Below are positions 54,790 to 63,178 of a DNA stretch of 64,000 nucleotides, piece by piece. The notes under the pieces are model-generated. The model saw only the letters and a list, made by a program, of their open reading frames with translations. It made no database searches and was not told where the DNA came from. The position numbers were made by a program, and so were the translations under genes. Source of the stretch: Pseudomonas sp. R28(2017). GTDB taxonomy: Bacteria; Pseudomonadota; Gammaproteobacteria; Pseudomonadales; Pseudomonadaceae. The stretch is taken from positions 124,001 through 188,000 of the forward strand of contig NZ_NEHW01000009.1 in assembly GCF_002112505.1 (NCBI RefSeq), in the 5' to 3' direction. Within the stretch, counting starts at the first letter, position 1. Every line of letters starts with the position of its first letter.

Positions 54790-55832
54790 TACCGGGCTCC
54801 TGGTTGGGCGCGCTGGAAGCCTTCCAGCACATTGACCGCGTTGATACCGATTTCTTCCACAGCGTAGCCACCTTCCATCACGAACAGGGTTGGCTTGCCG
54901 AGCTGGGCGATGCGCTGGCCCATTTCCAGGTAATCCGGGCTGTCCAGCTTGAACTGGGAGATCGGGTCGTCCTTGAAGGTGTCCACGCCCAGGGAGATCA
55001 CCAGCACGTCGGCATCATAGGCGGCAATGCGCTGGCAGGCGTCTTCCAGTGCGGCGCTCCAGGCCGCCCAGTCGCTGCCGGCGGGTAGTGGGTAGTTGAT
55101 GTTGCAACCTTCGCCGGCGCCCTCACCGGTTTCGTCGGCATAGCCGAGGAAGAACGGGAATTCATCTTGTGGGTCGCCGTGGATCGAGGCGAAGAACACG
55201 TCGCTGCGCTGGTAGAAGATGTCCTGGGTGCCGTTGCCGTGGTGGTAATCGACATCGAGGATGGCCACCTTGGCGCGGCCCTGGTCGAGGAAAGCCTGGG
55301 CGGCAATCGCGGCATTGTTCAGGTAGCAATAGCCGCCCATGACTTCTGCGGCGGCGTGGTGCCCTGGTGGGCGGCACAGGGCGAAGGCCGAGTGAGCGCC
55401 TTGCTGGATGGCAGCCTGGGCGGTCAGGGCGACCTGCGCAGCGCTGTAGGCGGCCTGCCAGGTGCCGGCGGTGATCGGTGCGCCGGCGTCGAAGCTGTAG
55501 TAGCCCAGTTCGCCATGCAGGCCGGTTGGCTTGACCTGGCGCAGGGTACGTGCCGGCCAGGTGAAGGGCAGCAGGTCACCGTCGTGGCCCAGCGCGGCCC
55601 AGCGTGCCCAGGCACCCTGGAAGAAGTCGAGGTAGGCGGCGCTGTGGATGCGCTGCAACGGCGCACGGCCGAAATCGGTTGGGCCCTGGACGTCGCCGAG
55701 GTTGCGCTTTTTCACTTGTTCAAGGACGTGGTCGGCCCGAGAGGGCATTTCGAAGCACGGCATCAGCTTGCCGTCGATCAGCTCGCAGCGGCCATGGTGC
55801 AGGCGGTGATCATCGGAATAGATCGTCAGCAT
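54789..55832 (-). CDS. aphB: Acetylpolyamine amidohydrolase (histone deacetylase family), AphB-like
   Basis: Zn-dependent deacetylase of the arginase/HDAC superfamily. The 347-residue protein has CRPPGHHAAAEVMGGYCYLNNAAIAAQ (catalytic His pair), ILDVDYHHGNGTQDIFY (metal Asp/His) and SLGVDTFKDDPISQFKL. Pseudomonad AphA/AphB remove acetyl groups from acetylputrescine or acetylcadaverine, so the cell can reuse imported acetylpolyamines. It is upstream of, and overlaps, the PotF-like gene, consistent with uptake plus deacetylation. The exact substrate is not proven by sequence. Confidence 0.92.
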   Translation of the reverse strand: MLTIYSDDHRLHHGRCELIDGKLMPCFEMPSRADHVLEQVKKRNLGDVQGPTDFGRAPLQRIHSAAYLDFFQGAWARWAALGHDGDLLPFTWPARTLRQVKPTGLHGELGYYSFDAGAPITAGTWQAAYSAAQVALTAQAAIQQGAHSAFALCRPPGHHAAAEVMGGYCYLNNAAIAAQAFLDQGRAKVAILDVDYHHGNGTQDIFYQRSDVFFASIHGDPQDEFPFFLGYADETGEGAGEGCNINYPLPAGSDWAAWSAALEDACQRIAAYDADVLVISLGVDTFKDDPISQFKLDSPDYLEMGQRIAQLGKPTLFVMEGGYAVEEIGINAVNVLEGFQRAQPGAR

Positions 55833-55948
55833 TTGTTGTTCTCCGGGGGTACTGGCGTGGGCCCATTTTCACGGGCGGGCAGGTGGCAGAGAACGACGCA
55901 AACGGCCAAAAGGGGATCGATGTGGCCAAGCTCGTTGGCCACTGCAGG

Positions 55949-56941
55949 TCAACCGCGGAAGTGGCTGGGGGCGACTCCGCTCCAACGCTGGAATGCATGG
56001 CGGAAACTCGCGGTCTCGCTGAACCCCAAGGTTTCGGCGATCCGGTAGATCGGCATCTGCTCGTCAGCCAGCAATTGCTTGGCTTGATCGAAGCGCAGCT
56101 CATCGAGCAGTTGTTGATAACTGCAACCCAGCGCCTGCAGGTGCCGGCGCAAGGTCCGCGACGAACAGTTCATCTGCCGTGCCAGCCCCTCCAGGCCCGG
56201 CGCCGCGTCCAGCTGTTGCAGCAACAGCTGGCGGATCCGCCCAAGCCAGGCCTGGCGCCCGGTGAACTCCAGGTTCAGGCGCCGGCAGCGCTCACTCATG
56301 GCCTTGTGGGTAATCGGGTCGGCCAGCGGCAATGGCATGTCCAGCCAGCGCCGCTCGAAGGCAAAGGCGTTGTCCTCGGCGTCGAAAGCCAGTGGGCACT
56401 GGAAGGCGCCGGTGTAGAGGCTGTGGTAGCCCGGCCGTGGGTGCTCGAAGCGGGCGCCGAGCAGCGGCAGGGTGCGACCGAGCAGGTCATCGCAGATCAC
56501 TTTCAACGACACCAGGCAGAATTCGGCATTGAAGGCGGCGAGTGCCGGGCTGTCGTGGTATTCGCTGGCGCTGAACCAGACGCGCTGGCCATCGTCGACC
56601 AGGCGCAGCTTGAAGACTGTTCCCAGCAGTGCCGGATAGTGCAGCGCCAGGCGCAGGGCGTCACCCAAAGTGGCACTGGAGAGCAGGGCGTAACCGAGCA
56701 TGCCGTAGCACGACACATGCATGCGCCGGCCCAGTTCCAGGCCAATCTCCTCGCGTCGGGCCACGGCATTGGCGCACACCTGCAGCTCTTGCTGGGTGGT
56801 GATGCGTGCATCGCTATGGCCCAGGTCGGCCGGGCCTATGCCGCTGCCGGCGAGCAACGTTGTCGCCTCGCAGCCTTCTTCCTGGAACAGGTTGAGGATC
56901 AGCGAAACCGCGTTGAGGGTGGTCAGGTGGCTGTGCAGCAT
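55949..56941 (-). CDS. AraC-family transcriptional regulator
   Basis: 330 residues: an N-terminal arabinose-binding-type domain (LHSHLTTLNAVSLILNLFQEEGC..., PF12625-like) and a C-terminal pair of helix-turn-helices (GLEGLARQMNCSSRTLRRHLQALGCSYQQLLDELRFDQAKQLL and PIYRIAETLGFSETASFRHAFQRWSGVAPSHFR). The gene lies upstream of the amidohydrolase on the same strand, with 116 bases between, so it is a plausible activator of the polyamine unit. A terminator upstream separates it from aspA. Confidence 0.9.
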   Translation of the reverse strand: MLHSHLTTLNAVSLILNLFQEEGCEATTLLAGSGIGPADLGHSDARITTQQELQVCANAVARREEIGLELGRRMHVSCYGMLGYALLSSATLGDALRLALHYPALLGTVFKLRLVDDGQRVWFSASEYHDSPALAAFNAEFCLVSLKVICDDLLGRTLPLLGARFEHPRPGYHSLYTGAFQCPLAFDAEDNAFAFERRWLDMPLPLADPITHKAMSERCRRLNLEFTGRQAWLGRIRQLLLQQLDAAPGLEGLARQMNCSSRTLRRHLQALGCSYQQLLDELRFDQAKQLLADEQMPIYRIAETLGFSETASFRHAFQRWSGVAPSHFRG

Positions 56942-57031
56942 GCTCGGTCATCCCGTGGGCCTGGGAGGCATTATGGAGCAAGTTGTGTGCCGATACCGGT
57001 ATGGCATGGCTGTCGTGGCATTCGTGAGGCG

Positions 57032-57066
57032 AAAAAAAAGGCCCGGAGCGTGCGCTCGGGCCTTTG
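57032..57066 (-). terminator. Rho-independent terminator after aspA
   Basis: AAAGGCCCG(G)AGCG pairs with CGCTCGGGCCTTT around a TG loop, with a bulged G. On the minus strand an eight-base T-run follows. It lies 58 bases after the aspA stop. Confidence 0.88.
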
Positions 57067-57123
57067 AAAGGTTGAGAGGTGTCTAGTCCCTCGACCTGGT
57101 GAGACTGTTTGCAGCGGCCTGAG

Positions 57124-58548
57124 TTACGCCTTCAGCGGAACCAGACGTGGAGCGATCATGTTTTCCGGACGCAGGATGTCGTCGAGCATCGCGTCGTCCA
57201 GCAGCTTTTCTTCACGCACCAGTTCCAGTACGCCGCGGCCGGTTTCCAGGGCAACGCGGGCGATGCGGGTGGCGTTTTCGTAGCCGATGTACGGGTTCAG
57301 GGCGGTGACCAGGCCGATCGAGTGCTCGACCAGTTCGCGGCAGCGCTGTTCGTTGGCGGTGATGCCGACGATGCAGTGCTCGCGCAGCATGTCCATGGCG
57401 CGCTGGAGCAGGCGGATCGAGTCGAAGATCTTGTAGGCGATCAGCGGCTCCATCACGTTCAGCTGCAGCTGGCCACCTTCGGCGGCGACGGTCAGGGCCA
57501 GGTCGTTGCCCATGATGGCGAAGGCCACCTGGTTGACGGCCTCAGGGATAACAGGGTTGACCTTGCCTGGCATGATCGAGCTGCCTGGCTGACGCGCTGG
57601 CAGGTTGATCTCGTTGATGCCGGTGCGCGGGCCGCTGGACAGCAAGCGCAGGTCGTTGCAGATCTTCGACAGCTTGACCGCGGTACGCTTGAGCATGCCG
57701 GAGAACAGCACGAAGGCGCCCATGTCGGAGGTGGCTTCGATCAGGTCGGCAGCCGGTACCAGCGGTTGGCCGCTGATGGTGGCCAGGCGTTGTACGGCCA
57801 GGGCCTGGTAGCCAGGGTCGGCGTTGATGCCGGTACCGATGGCAGTACCACCCAGGTTGATTTCGGTCAGCAGTTCCGGAGCCAGCGAGCGCAGGCGCTG
57901 CAGGTCTTCGGTCATGGTGGTGGCGAAGGCGCGGAATTCCTGGCCCAGGGTCATCGGTACGGCGTCCTGCAGCTGGGTACGGCCCATCTTCAGTACGTGG
58001 TCGAATTCCTTGCCTTTGGCAGCGAAGGCCTGGATCAGGCTGTCGAGGCTGGCCAGCAGGGCGTCGTGGCCGAGCAGCAGGCCCAGGCGGATGGCGGTCG
58101 GGTAGGCGTCGTTGGTCGACTGCGCCATGTTCACGTCGTTGTTCGGGTGCAGGTACTGGTACTCACCCTTCTGGTGGCCCATGGCCTCCAGCGCGACGTT
58201 GGCGATGACTTCGTTCGCGTTCATGTTGGTGGAAGTACCGGCACCACCCTGGATCATGTCCACCACGAACTGGTCGTGGTAATCGCCTTTGATCAGGCGG
58301 GCGCAGGCTGCACTGATGGCAGCATGCTTGGCATCGCTCAGGTGACCCAGCTCACGGTTGGCGTCGGCAGCAGCCTGCTTGACCATGGCCAGGGCCACGA
58401 CCAGCTTCGGGTAGTGCGACAGCGGAACACCGGAGAGGTGGAAGTTGTTGGCAGCGCGCAGGGTCTGGATGCCGTAGTAGGCATCGGCAGGGACTTCAAG
58501 GGTACCAAGCAGATCTTTTTCGACGCGGAACGATGCAGCGGAGGACAT
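57124..58548 (-). CDS. aspA: Aspartate ammonia-lyase AspA
   Basis: Reversible deamination of L-aspartate to fumarate, feeding the TCA cycle. From ATG 58548 it is 474 residues. It contains EKDLLGTLEVPADAYYGIQTLRA, TSTNMNANEVIANVALE, and the fumarase/aspartase signature GSSIMPGKVNPVIPEAVNQ with the catalytic serine. An upstream in-frame start at 58581 lacks support. Divergent from a LysR gene across a palindrome. Confidence 0.96.
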   Translation of the reverse strand: MSSAASFRVEKDLLGTLEVPADAYYGIQTLRAANNFHLSGVPLSHYPKLVVALAMVKQAAADANRELGHLSDAKHAAISAACARLIKGDYHDQFVVDMIQGGAGTSTNMNANEVIANVALEAMGHQKGEYQYLHPNNDVNMAQSTNDAYPTAIRLGLLLGHDALLASLDSLIQAFAAKGKEFDHVLKMGRTQLQDAVPMTLGQEFRAFATTMTEDLQRLRSLAPELLTEINLGGTAIGTGINADPGYQALAVQRLATISGQPLVPAADLIEATSDMGAFVLFSGMLKRTAVKLSKICNDLRLLSSGPRTGINEINLPARQPGSSIMPGKVNPVIPEAVNQVAFAIMGNDLALTVAAEGGQLQLNVMEPLIAYKIFDSIRLLQRAMDMLREHCIVGITANEQRCRELVEHSIGLVTALNPYIGYENATRIARVALETGRGVLELVREEKLLDDAMLDDILRPENMIAPRLVPLKA

Positions 58549-58644
58549 GATGGATATCATCTCGATTTTGACCCGGCACATGCCGGAATGGCGACAATCC
58601 TAGGCCTGAAGGGGATTTTGCGGCCAATGCTGTTGCACGCTAAC

Positions 58645-58663
58645 CTATGCACAAACGGCATAG
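58645..58663. promoter_or_regulatory. LysR-type operator between aspA and LysR gene
   Basis: CTATGC-N7-GCATAG is a perfect interrupted palindrome containing T-N11-A, the LysR box form. It lies 97 bases from aspA and 68 from the LysR start and could control both. Confidence 0.65.
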
Positions 58664-58730
58664 TGTTTCATGTGACGCCAATTGATATTCGAGCGTGTTC
58701 CATTTTGGTGCACGCCGGGAGATCTGCTTC

Positions 58731-59648
58731 ATGAACCTCGAAAGCAAGTGGCTGGAGGACTTCAGCGCCCTGGCCTCCACCCGCAGTTTTTCCCAGGCGG
58801 CCGAGCGGCGTTTCGTCACGCAACCGGCCTTCAGCCGGCGTATACGCAGTTTGGAAGCAGCGCTGGGGCTGACCTTGGTGAATCGTTCCCGCACGCCGAT
58901 AGAACTGACCGAGGCAGGCCAGCTGTTTCTCGTCACCGCGCGTACAGTTGTCGACCAGTTGAGCGAAGTTCTCCGCCATTTGCACCACCTCGAAGGTGGC
59001 CAGGGCGAGGTGATCCAGGTGGCCGCCGCACATTCCCTGGCATCAGGCTTTTTCCCGCGTTGGGTGGCCCAGCTGCGCAACGATGGATTGAACATCGCCA
59101 CCCGCCTGGTGGCGACTAACGTCGGAGATGCCGTGCACGCCCTGCGTGAAGGTGGCTGCGACCTGATGCTGGCGTTCTACGACCCGGATGCGGCGCTGCA
59201 GATGGACGCCGAGATCTTCCCGTCGCTGCACATGGGCACCACCGAGATGCTGCCGGTGTGCGCCGTGGGGAGCGACGGCAAGCCCATGTTCGACCTGGAG
59301 GGTGATGCCAGCGTGCCGTTGCTGGCCTACAGTGCCGGCGCGTTTCTCGGGCGTTCGGTGAACTTGCTGCTGCGCCAGCGCAACCTGCGCTACACCACTG
59401 TTTATGAAACGGCCATGGCTGACAGCCTCAAGAGCATGGCACTGGAGGGGATGGGGATTGCCTGGGTGCCGCGCCTGTCCATGCGGGGTGAGCTGGAGCG
59501 CGGTGAGCTGGTGATCTGCGGAGGCAGCCAGTGGCATGTACCGCTGGAAATCCGCCTTTACCGCTGCGCCCTGGTGCGCAAGGCCAACGTGCGCCTGCTG
59601 TGGCGCAAGCTGGAGTCGGCTGGGGGGCCGGGCGAGGGGTCAGTTTGA
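58731..59648 (+). CDS. LysR-family regulator divergent from aspA
   Basis: From ATG 58731 (GGGAGA upstream) the protein is 305 residues. It has the helix-turn-helix (WLEDFSALASTRSFSQAAERRFVTQPAFSRRIRSLEAALGLTLVNRS) and a LysR effector domain from about residue 90. The divergent orientation and shared palindrome suggest that it regulates aspA, perhaps in response to aspartate, glutamate or fumarate. Its 3' end overlaps the convergent metzincin-like gene by nine bases. Confidence 0.88.
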   Translation: MNLESKWLEDFSALASTRSFSQAAERRFVTQPAFSRRIRSLEAALGLTLVNRSRTPIELTEAGQLFLVTARTVVDQLSEVLRHLHHLEGGQGEVIQVAAAHSLASGFFPRWVAQLRNDGLNIATRLVATNVGDAVHALREGGCDLMLAFYDPDAALQMDAEIFPSLHMGTTEMLPVCAVGSDGKPMFDLEGDASVPLLAYSAGAFLGRSVNLLLRQRNLRYTTVYETAMADSLKSMALEGMGIAWVPRLSMRGELERGELVICGGSQWHVPLEIRLYRCALVRKANVRLLWRKLESAGGPGEGSV

Positions 59649-60269
59649 GTTGTACTTCAGGTAATCGGCTATGGCCGCACGGTTCTGGTCGCTGTATCGG
59701 TAACAGTTGGAGCGTAGCGCGACACGGTTGGGCACCATGTAGGTTTCGCAGAACCAGCCGTTGAAGTGGGTTTCTGCGTTTTCGTGGGTGGCGGAAAGCA
59801 TATGACCAATTTCATGGCCGGGCACTGCATGGCTGGTCATCGACGCGATAGCCGTGTTGCCGCTCGGCTGGGCGAGGCCGGCAACGAAGGTCAACCCGCT
59901 TTGGTCATAACTCTCCCGTGTCAGTAACAGGTCTTTGTTCATGAACGAAAAAGGCCTTACCGAGCGCTGGTTGTCGATCTCATGGGTGAAGGCATCGAGG
60001 ATCTCAATGGATGTCATCGCGCCATAGTCGATGTCGGTCAGCCCCGGGATGGCGCGTTGAAAGATCACCTCGATCGGGTGCTGCGTGAAGCTGCGCATCT
60101 CGTCCAGCCACGCCTGGAAGAAGTCGTCATGCAGCTGCTTGTCGCTGATGCTGGCCAGTTCATCGTGTGGATAGACCGTGATCACCAATGATCTGGCGGC
60201 CCAGGCTGAAGGCAGGACCACGCTGCAGACGAGGCTGACTGCAAGGGCGATGCAGCGGTGTTTGAGCAT
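59640..60269 (-). CDS. Secreted metzincin-like zinc metallopeptidase, not recognised as a known family
   Basis: From ATG 60269 (AAGGA upstream) the protein is 209 residues with a signal peptide (MLKHRCIALAVSLVCSVVLPSAWA). The zinc motif is HEIGHMLSATH: His152, Glu153, His156, His162. It is followed by a Met-turn candidate, CETYMVPNRVALRSNCYRYSD (Met178), with cysteines 174 and 189 flanking it, the layout of metzincins such as reprolysins. The usual Gly of HExxHxxGxxH is Ser or Ala here. The rest of the domain (about residues 25-140) fits a small alpha/beta peptidase. No propeptide or inhibitor gene is seen. It sits between the LysR gene and purE and looks like an accessory insertion, although GC content is not strongly deviant. 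Confidence 0.72.
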   Translation of the reverse strand: MLKHRCIALAVSLVCSVVLPSAWAARSLVITVYPHDELASISDKQLHDDFFQAWLDEMRSFTQHPIEVIFQRAIPGLTDIDYGAMTSIEILDAFTHEIDNQRSVRPFSFMNKDLLLTRESYDQSGLTFVAGLAQPSGNTAIASMTSHAVPGHEIGHMLSATHENAETHFNGWFCETYMVPNRVALRSNCYRYSDQNRAAIADYLKYNSN

Positions 60270-60467
60270 TTTGGCGTCCTTCTCTAGCGGCAGGCAGACA
60301 GGGTGCGGATTCTCTGGCGTGGGCATGCCTTCGACCAGCAGGAAAAGTTGTCCCGCGAGACAGCTTGCCCTTTGATCCGACATGTGCTTGCAGGGGTGGG
60401 CGGCCCGCCCAGAAATACGCTACAATCCCGCGCCTTCGGCCGACCCGGTCGATTCAGAATCCGTATG

Positions 60468-60499
60468 ACAAGCCACGCCGGTCCACCTGCGTGGCTTGT
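60468..60499 (+). promoter_or_regulatory. Hairpin in the purE leader
   Basis: Perfect 10-base stem ACAAGCCACG/CGTGGCTTGT with a 12-base loop, then TGCTTTTAG. It lies 43 bases before purE. The weak T-run makes it terminator-like and it could be an attenuator. A TACAAT -10 candidate is at 60421-60426, so the hairpin would be in the 5' leader. A second palindrome TGGGCGG-C-CCGCCCA is at 60397-60411. Confidence 0.5.
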
Positions 60500-60542
60500 T
60501 GCTTTTAGCGCGCCAGAAGGCGCTTGCAGGAGAGGCTCGACG

Positions 60543-61034
60543 ATGAGTGCACTGGTTGGCGTGATCATGGGCTCCAAGTCCGATTGGTCCACCCTTAGCC
60601 ACACCGCCGATATGCTGGAAAAACTCGGCATTCCCTACGAAGTGAAGGTGGTTTCCGCCCACCGCACCCCGGACTTGCTGTTCCAGTACGCCGAAGAGGC
60701 CGAAGGGCGTGGCATCGAGGTGATCATTGCGGGTGCCGGTGGCGCTGCCCACCTGCCAGGCATGTGTGCCGCCAAGACCCACCTGCCGGTGCTGGGCGTA
60801 CCCGTGCAGTCGTCGATGCTGTCGGGCGTCGATTCGCTGCTGTCGATCGTGCAGATGCCTGCCGGTGTGCCGGTTGCCACCCTGGCCATCGGCCGCGCTG
60901 GCGCCGTCAACGCCGCACTGCTGTCGGCGAGCATCCTGGGCGCCAAGTACCCGCAGTACCACGCGGCGCTCAAGCAGTTCCGCACCGAGCAGACCGACAC
61001 CGTGCTGGACAATCCAGACCCGCGCCAGGCTTGA
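60543..61034 (+). CDS. purE: 5-(carboxyamino)imidazole ribonucleotide mutase PurE
   Basis: Converts N5-CAIR to CAIR in purine synthesis. The 163-residue protein has SALVGVIMGSKSDWSTL, VVSAHRTPD and GAGGAAHLPGMCAAKT, the octameric PurE active site. Good ribosome site GCAGGAGAGG. It lies ten bases before purK, its pathway partner, which uses bicarbonate and ATP to make N5-CAIR. Confidence 0.97.
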   Translation: MSALVGVIMGSKSDWSTLSHTADMLEKLGIPYEVKVVSAHRTPDLLFQYAEEAEGRGIEVIIAGAGGAAHLPGMCAAKTHLPVLGVPVQSSMLSGVDSLLSIVQMPAGVPVATLAIGRAGAVNAALLSASILGAKYPQYHAALKQFRTEQTDTVLDNPDPRQA

Positions 61035-61044
61035 GGTTGAACCC

Positions 61045-62127
61045 ATGAAGATCGGTGTAATCGGTGGCGGCCAACTGGGCCGCATGCTGGCCCTGGCGGG
61101 TACCCCGCTGGGCATGAACTTCGCCTTCCTCGACCCGGCGCCAGACGCCTGTGCCGCCCCACTGGGCGAGCACCTGCGTGCCGACTACGGCGATCAGGAC
61201 CACCTGCGCCAGCTGGCCGACGAAGTCGATCTGGTGACCTTCGAATTCGAAAGCGTCCCGGCCGAAACCGTGGCGTTCCTGTCGCAATTCGTCCCGGTCT
61301 ATCCGAGTGCCGAAGCGCTGCGCATCGCCCGCGACCGCCTGTTCGAAAAAAGCATGTTCCGCGACCTGGGCATCCCGACCCCAGCCTTCGCCGACATCCT
61401 CTCGCAGGCAGACCTCGACGCAGCGGTTGCCAGCATTGGCCTGCCGGCCGTGCTCAAGACCCGCACCCTGGGCTACGACGGCAAGGGCCAGAAGGTTTTG
61501 CGCACGCCGGAAGACGTGGTGGGTACCTTCGCCGAACTGGGCAGCGTGCCTTGCCTGCTGGAAGGCTTCGTACCGTTCACGGGCGAAGTGTCGCTGGTGG
61601 CCGTGCGTGCCCGTGATGGCGAAACCCGCTTCTACCCGCTGGTGCACAACACCCACGAGAGCGGCATTCTGCGCCTGTCGGTGGCCAGCGAAGCGCATCC
61701 GCTGCAGGGCCTGGCCGAAGACTACGTCGGCCGTGTGCTCAAGCAGCTGGATTACGTCGGCGTGATGGCCTTCGAGTTCTTCGAAGTCGACGGTGGCCTG
61801 AAGGCCAACGAAATCGCCCCGCGTGTGCACAATTCCGGGCACTGGACCATCGAAGGCGCCGAGTGCAGCCAGTTCGAGAACCACCTGCGCGCCGTAGCCG
61901 GCCTGCCGCTGGGTTCGACCGCCAAGGTCGGCGAGAGCGCCATGCTCAACTTCATCGGCGAAGTGCCGGCGGTGGACAAGGTCGTGGCCATCGAGGGCTG
62001 CCACCTGCACCACTACGGCAAGGCCTTCAAGGTCGGGCGCAAGGTCGGCCACGCCACCCTGCGCTGCCCGGACATGGCCACCCTCGAGCGCAAGATTGCT
62101 GAAGTAGAGGCTCTGATCAGCAACTGA
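61045..62127 (+). CDS. purK: 5-(carboxyamino)imidazole ribonucleotide synthase PurK
   Basis: ATP-grasp enzyme that carboxylates AIR to N5-CAIR. The 360 residues start MKIGVIGGGQLGRMLALAG and contain VLKTRTLGYDGKGQKVL, EGFVPF, EFFEVDGGLKANEIAPRVHNSGHWTIEG, all family signatures. Normal length. Operon with purE; a 14-base perfect hairpin follows. Confidence 0.97.
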   Translation: MKIGVIGGGQLGRMLALAGTPLGMNFAFLDPAPDACAAPLGEHLRADYGDQDHLRQLADEVDLVTFEFESVPAETVAFLSQFVPVYPSAEALRIARDRLFEKSMFRDLGIPTPAFADILSQADLDAAVASIGLPAVLKTRTLGYDGKGQKVLRTPEDVVGTFAELGSVPCLLEGFVPFTGEVSLVAVRARDGETRFYPLVHNTHESGILRLSVASEAHPLQGLAEDYVGRVLKQLDYVGVMAFEFFEVDGGLKANEIAPRVHNSGHWTIEGAECSQFENHLRAVAGLPLGSTAKVGESAMLNFIGEVPAVDKVVAIEGCHLHHYGKAFKVGRKVGHATLRCPDMATLERKIAEVEALISN

Positions 62128-62176
62128 TCGAGCGCCGGATCGAACTTCTGCAAGCAGCTTGCCCTCTGAACATGGC

Positions 62177-62210
62177 AACACGCCAAAGCCCGTCTAGGCT
62201 TTGGCGTGTT
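62177..62210. terminator. Perfect 14-base hairpin between purK and the GlsB-like gene
   Basis: AACACGCCAAAGCC and GGCTTTGGCGTGTT pair without mismatch across loop CGTCTA. No T-run follows on the plus strand, so it may stabilise the purK mRNA end rather than terminate. Confidence 0.55.
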
Positions 62211-62235
62211 CCATCTTCACTTCAGAGGGACTGCC

Positions 62236-62481
62236 ATGGGCATCATTGGAACCATCTTCATCGGCCTCATCGTCGGCCTGCTGGCCCGCTTCCTCAAGCC
62301 GGGCGACGACAGCATGGGCTGGATCATGACCATTCTGCTGGGTATTGCCGGCTCCCTGCTCGCCACTTATGGCGGCCAGGCTCTGGGGATCTACCAGGCG
62401 GGCCAGGCTGCTGGATTCATCGGTGCGCTGATCGGTGCGATCATCCTTCTGGTGATCTACGGATTCATCAAGAAACGCTGA
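62236..62481 (+). CDS. GlsB/YeaQ/YmgE family small membrane protein
   Basis: 81 residues with three hydrophobic segments (GIIGTIFIGLIVGLLARFL, GWIMTILLGIAGSLLATYG, AAGFIGALIGAIILLVIYGFIKK) and the glycine-rich G-x-I-G pattern of the family, formerly called transglycosylase-associated proteins. Many are induced by envelope or general stress. AGAGG lies upstream of ATG 62236. Function is unknown. Confidence 0.85.
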   Translation: MGIIGTIFIGLIVGLLARFLKPGDDSMGWIMTILLGIAGSLLATYGGQALGIYQAGQAAGFIGALIGAIILLVIYGFIKKR

Positions 62482-62530
62482 ATACTGGTTAGAATGCCCG
62501 GCAATTCATCCCGAGTTGCCGAGCATTTTC

Positions 62531-63064
62531 ATGCGTGCCTTTTTTCTCATTCCGTTGCTTCTGGCCAGCACCCTGGCCCATGCCGAACTGCCCGAGACCG
62601 ACTGGCTGGAGCTGATGCCCAAGTCGGACCAGAAGGCCCTCGAAGAGATGCCCGAAATCGATCACAACTCGCCGGAAGCCAATGGCACCTTCACTGCCAA
62701 GGGCGGCCTGAAGCAGAGCAAAGGCCTGCCGGCGGTGATGTATTCGACCAAGACCGTGGCCACCATGAACGGCAAGGACATCCGCCTGGGTGGCTACCCG
62801 GTGCCGCTGGAGAGCGATGCCAAGGGCAACAGCACCTTGTTCTTCCTGGTGCCTTACCCTGGCGCCTGCATCCACGTGCCGCCGCCGCCGCCCAACCAGT
62901 TGGTACTGGTGCGTTATCCGAAGGGGTTGAAGATCGATGACATCTACACACCGCTGTGGGTCAGCGGCAAGCTGAAGGTGGAGAAGGTCAGCAACGACCT
63001 GGCCGATGCGGCCTATGCGCTGGATGCGGGGCAGGTGAGGGTGGTGGAAGACGCCGACCTCTGA
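62531..63064 (+). CDS. DUF3299 family periplasmic protein
   Basis: 177 residues with a signal peptide (MRAFFLIPLLLASTLAHA) and then ELPETDWLELMPKSDQKALEEMPEIDHNS. The family core follows: VMYSTKTVATMNGKDIRLGGYPVPLESDAKGNSTLFFLVPYPGACIHVPPPPPNQLVLV. The proline-rich cysteine motif GACIHVPPPPPNQ is the DUF3299 hallmark. Members are often near lipoprotein-transport or ABC genes; here the neighbours give no clue. Function unknown. Confidence 0.85.
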   Translation: MRAFFLIPLLLASTLAHAELPETDWLELMPKSDQKALEEMPEIDHNSPEANGTFTAKGGLKQSKGLPAVMYSTKTVATMNGKDIRLGGYPVPLESDAKGNSTLFFLVPYPGACIHVPPPPPNQLVLVRYPKGLKIDDIYTPLWVSGKLKVEKVSNDLADAAYALDAGQVRVVEDADL

Positions 63065-63073
63065 TCGCCTGTG

Positions 63074-63169
63074 CCGGCCTCTTCGCGGGCAAGCCCTCTC
63101 CCACAGGATCTGCACGGTTCTGAATGCTGTGAAGTACCTGTGAGAGCGGGCTTGCCCGCGAAGAGGCTG
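63074..63169. repeat. Imperfect inverted REP pair
   Basis: 63074-63107 and 63137-63169 carry the P. putida REP sequence, with GCCCTCTCC in the left copy where GCCCGCTCC is usual and CCTGTGAGAG for CCTGTGGGAG in the right. They fill the gap between convergent DUF3299 and mutarotase genes. Confidence 0.88.
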
Positions 63170-63178
63170 CCGCCAGGT

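Noticed and set aside
58695..58730. Upstream GTG start for the LysR gene
   Set aside because: It would add residues without family support; GGGAGA directly precedes ATG 58731.
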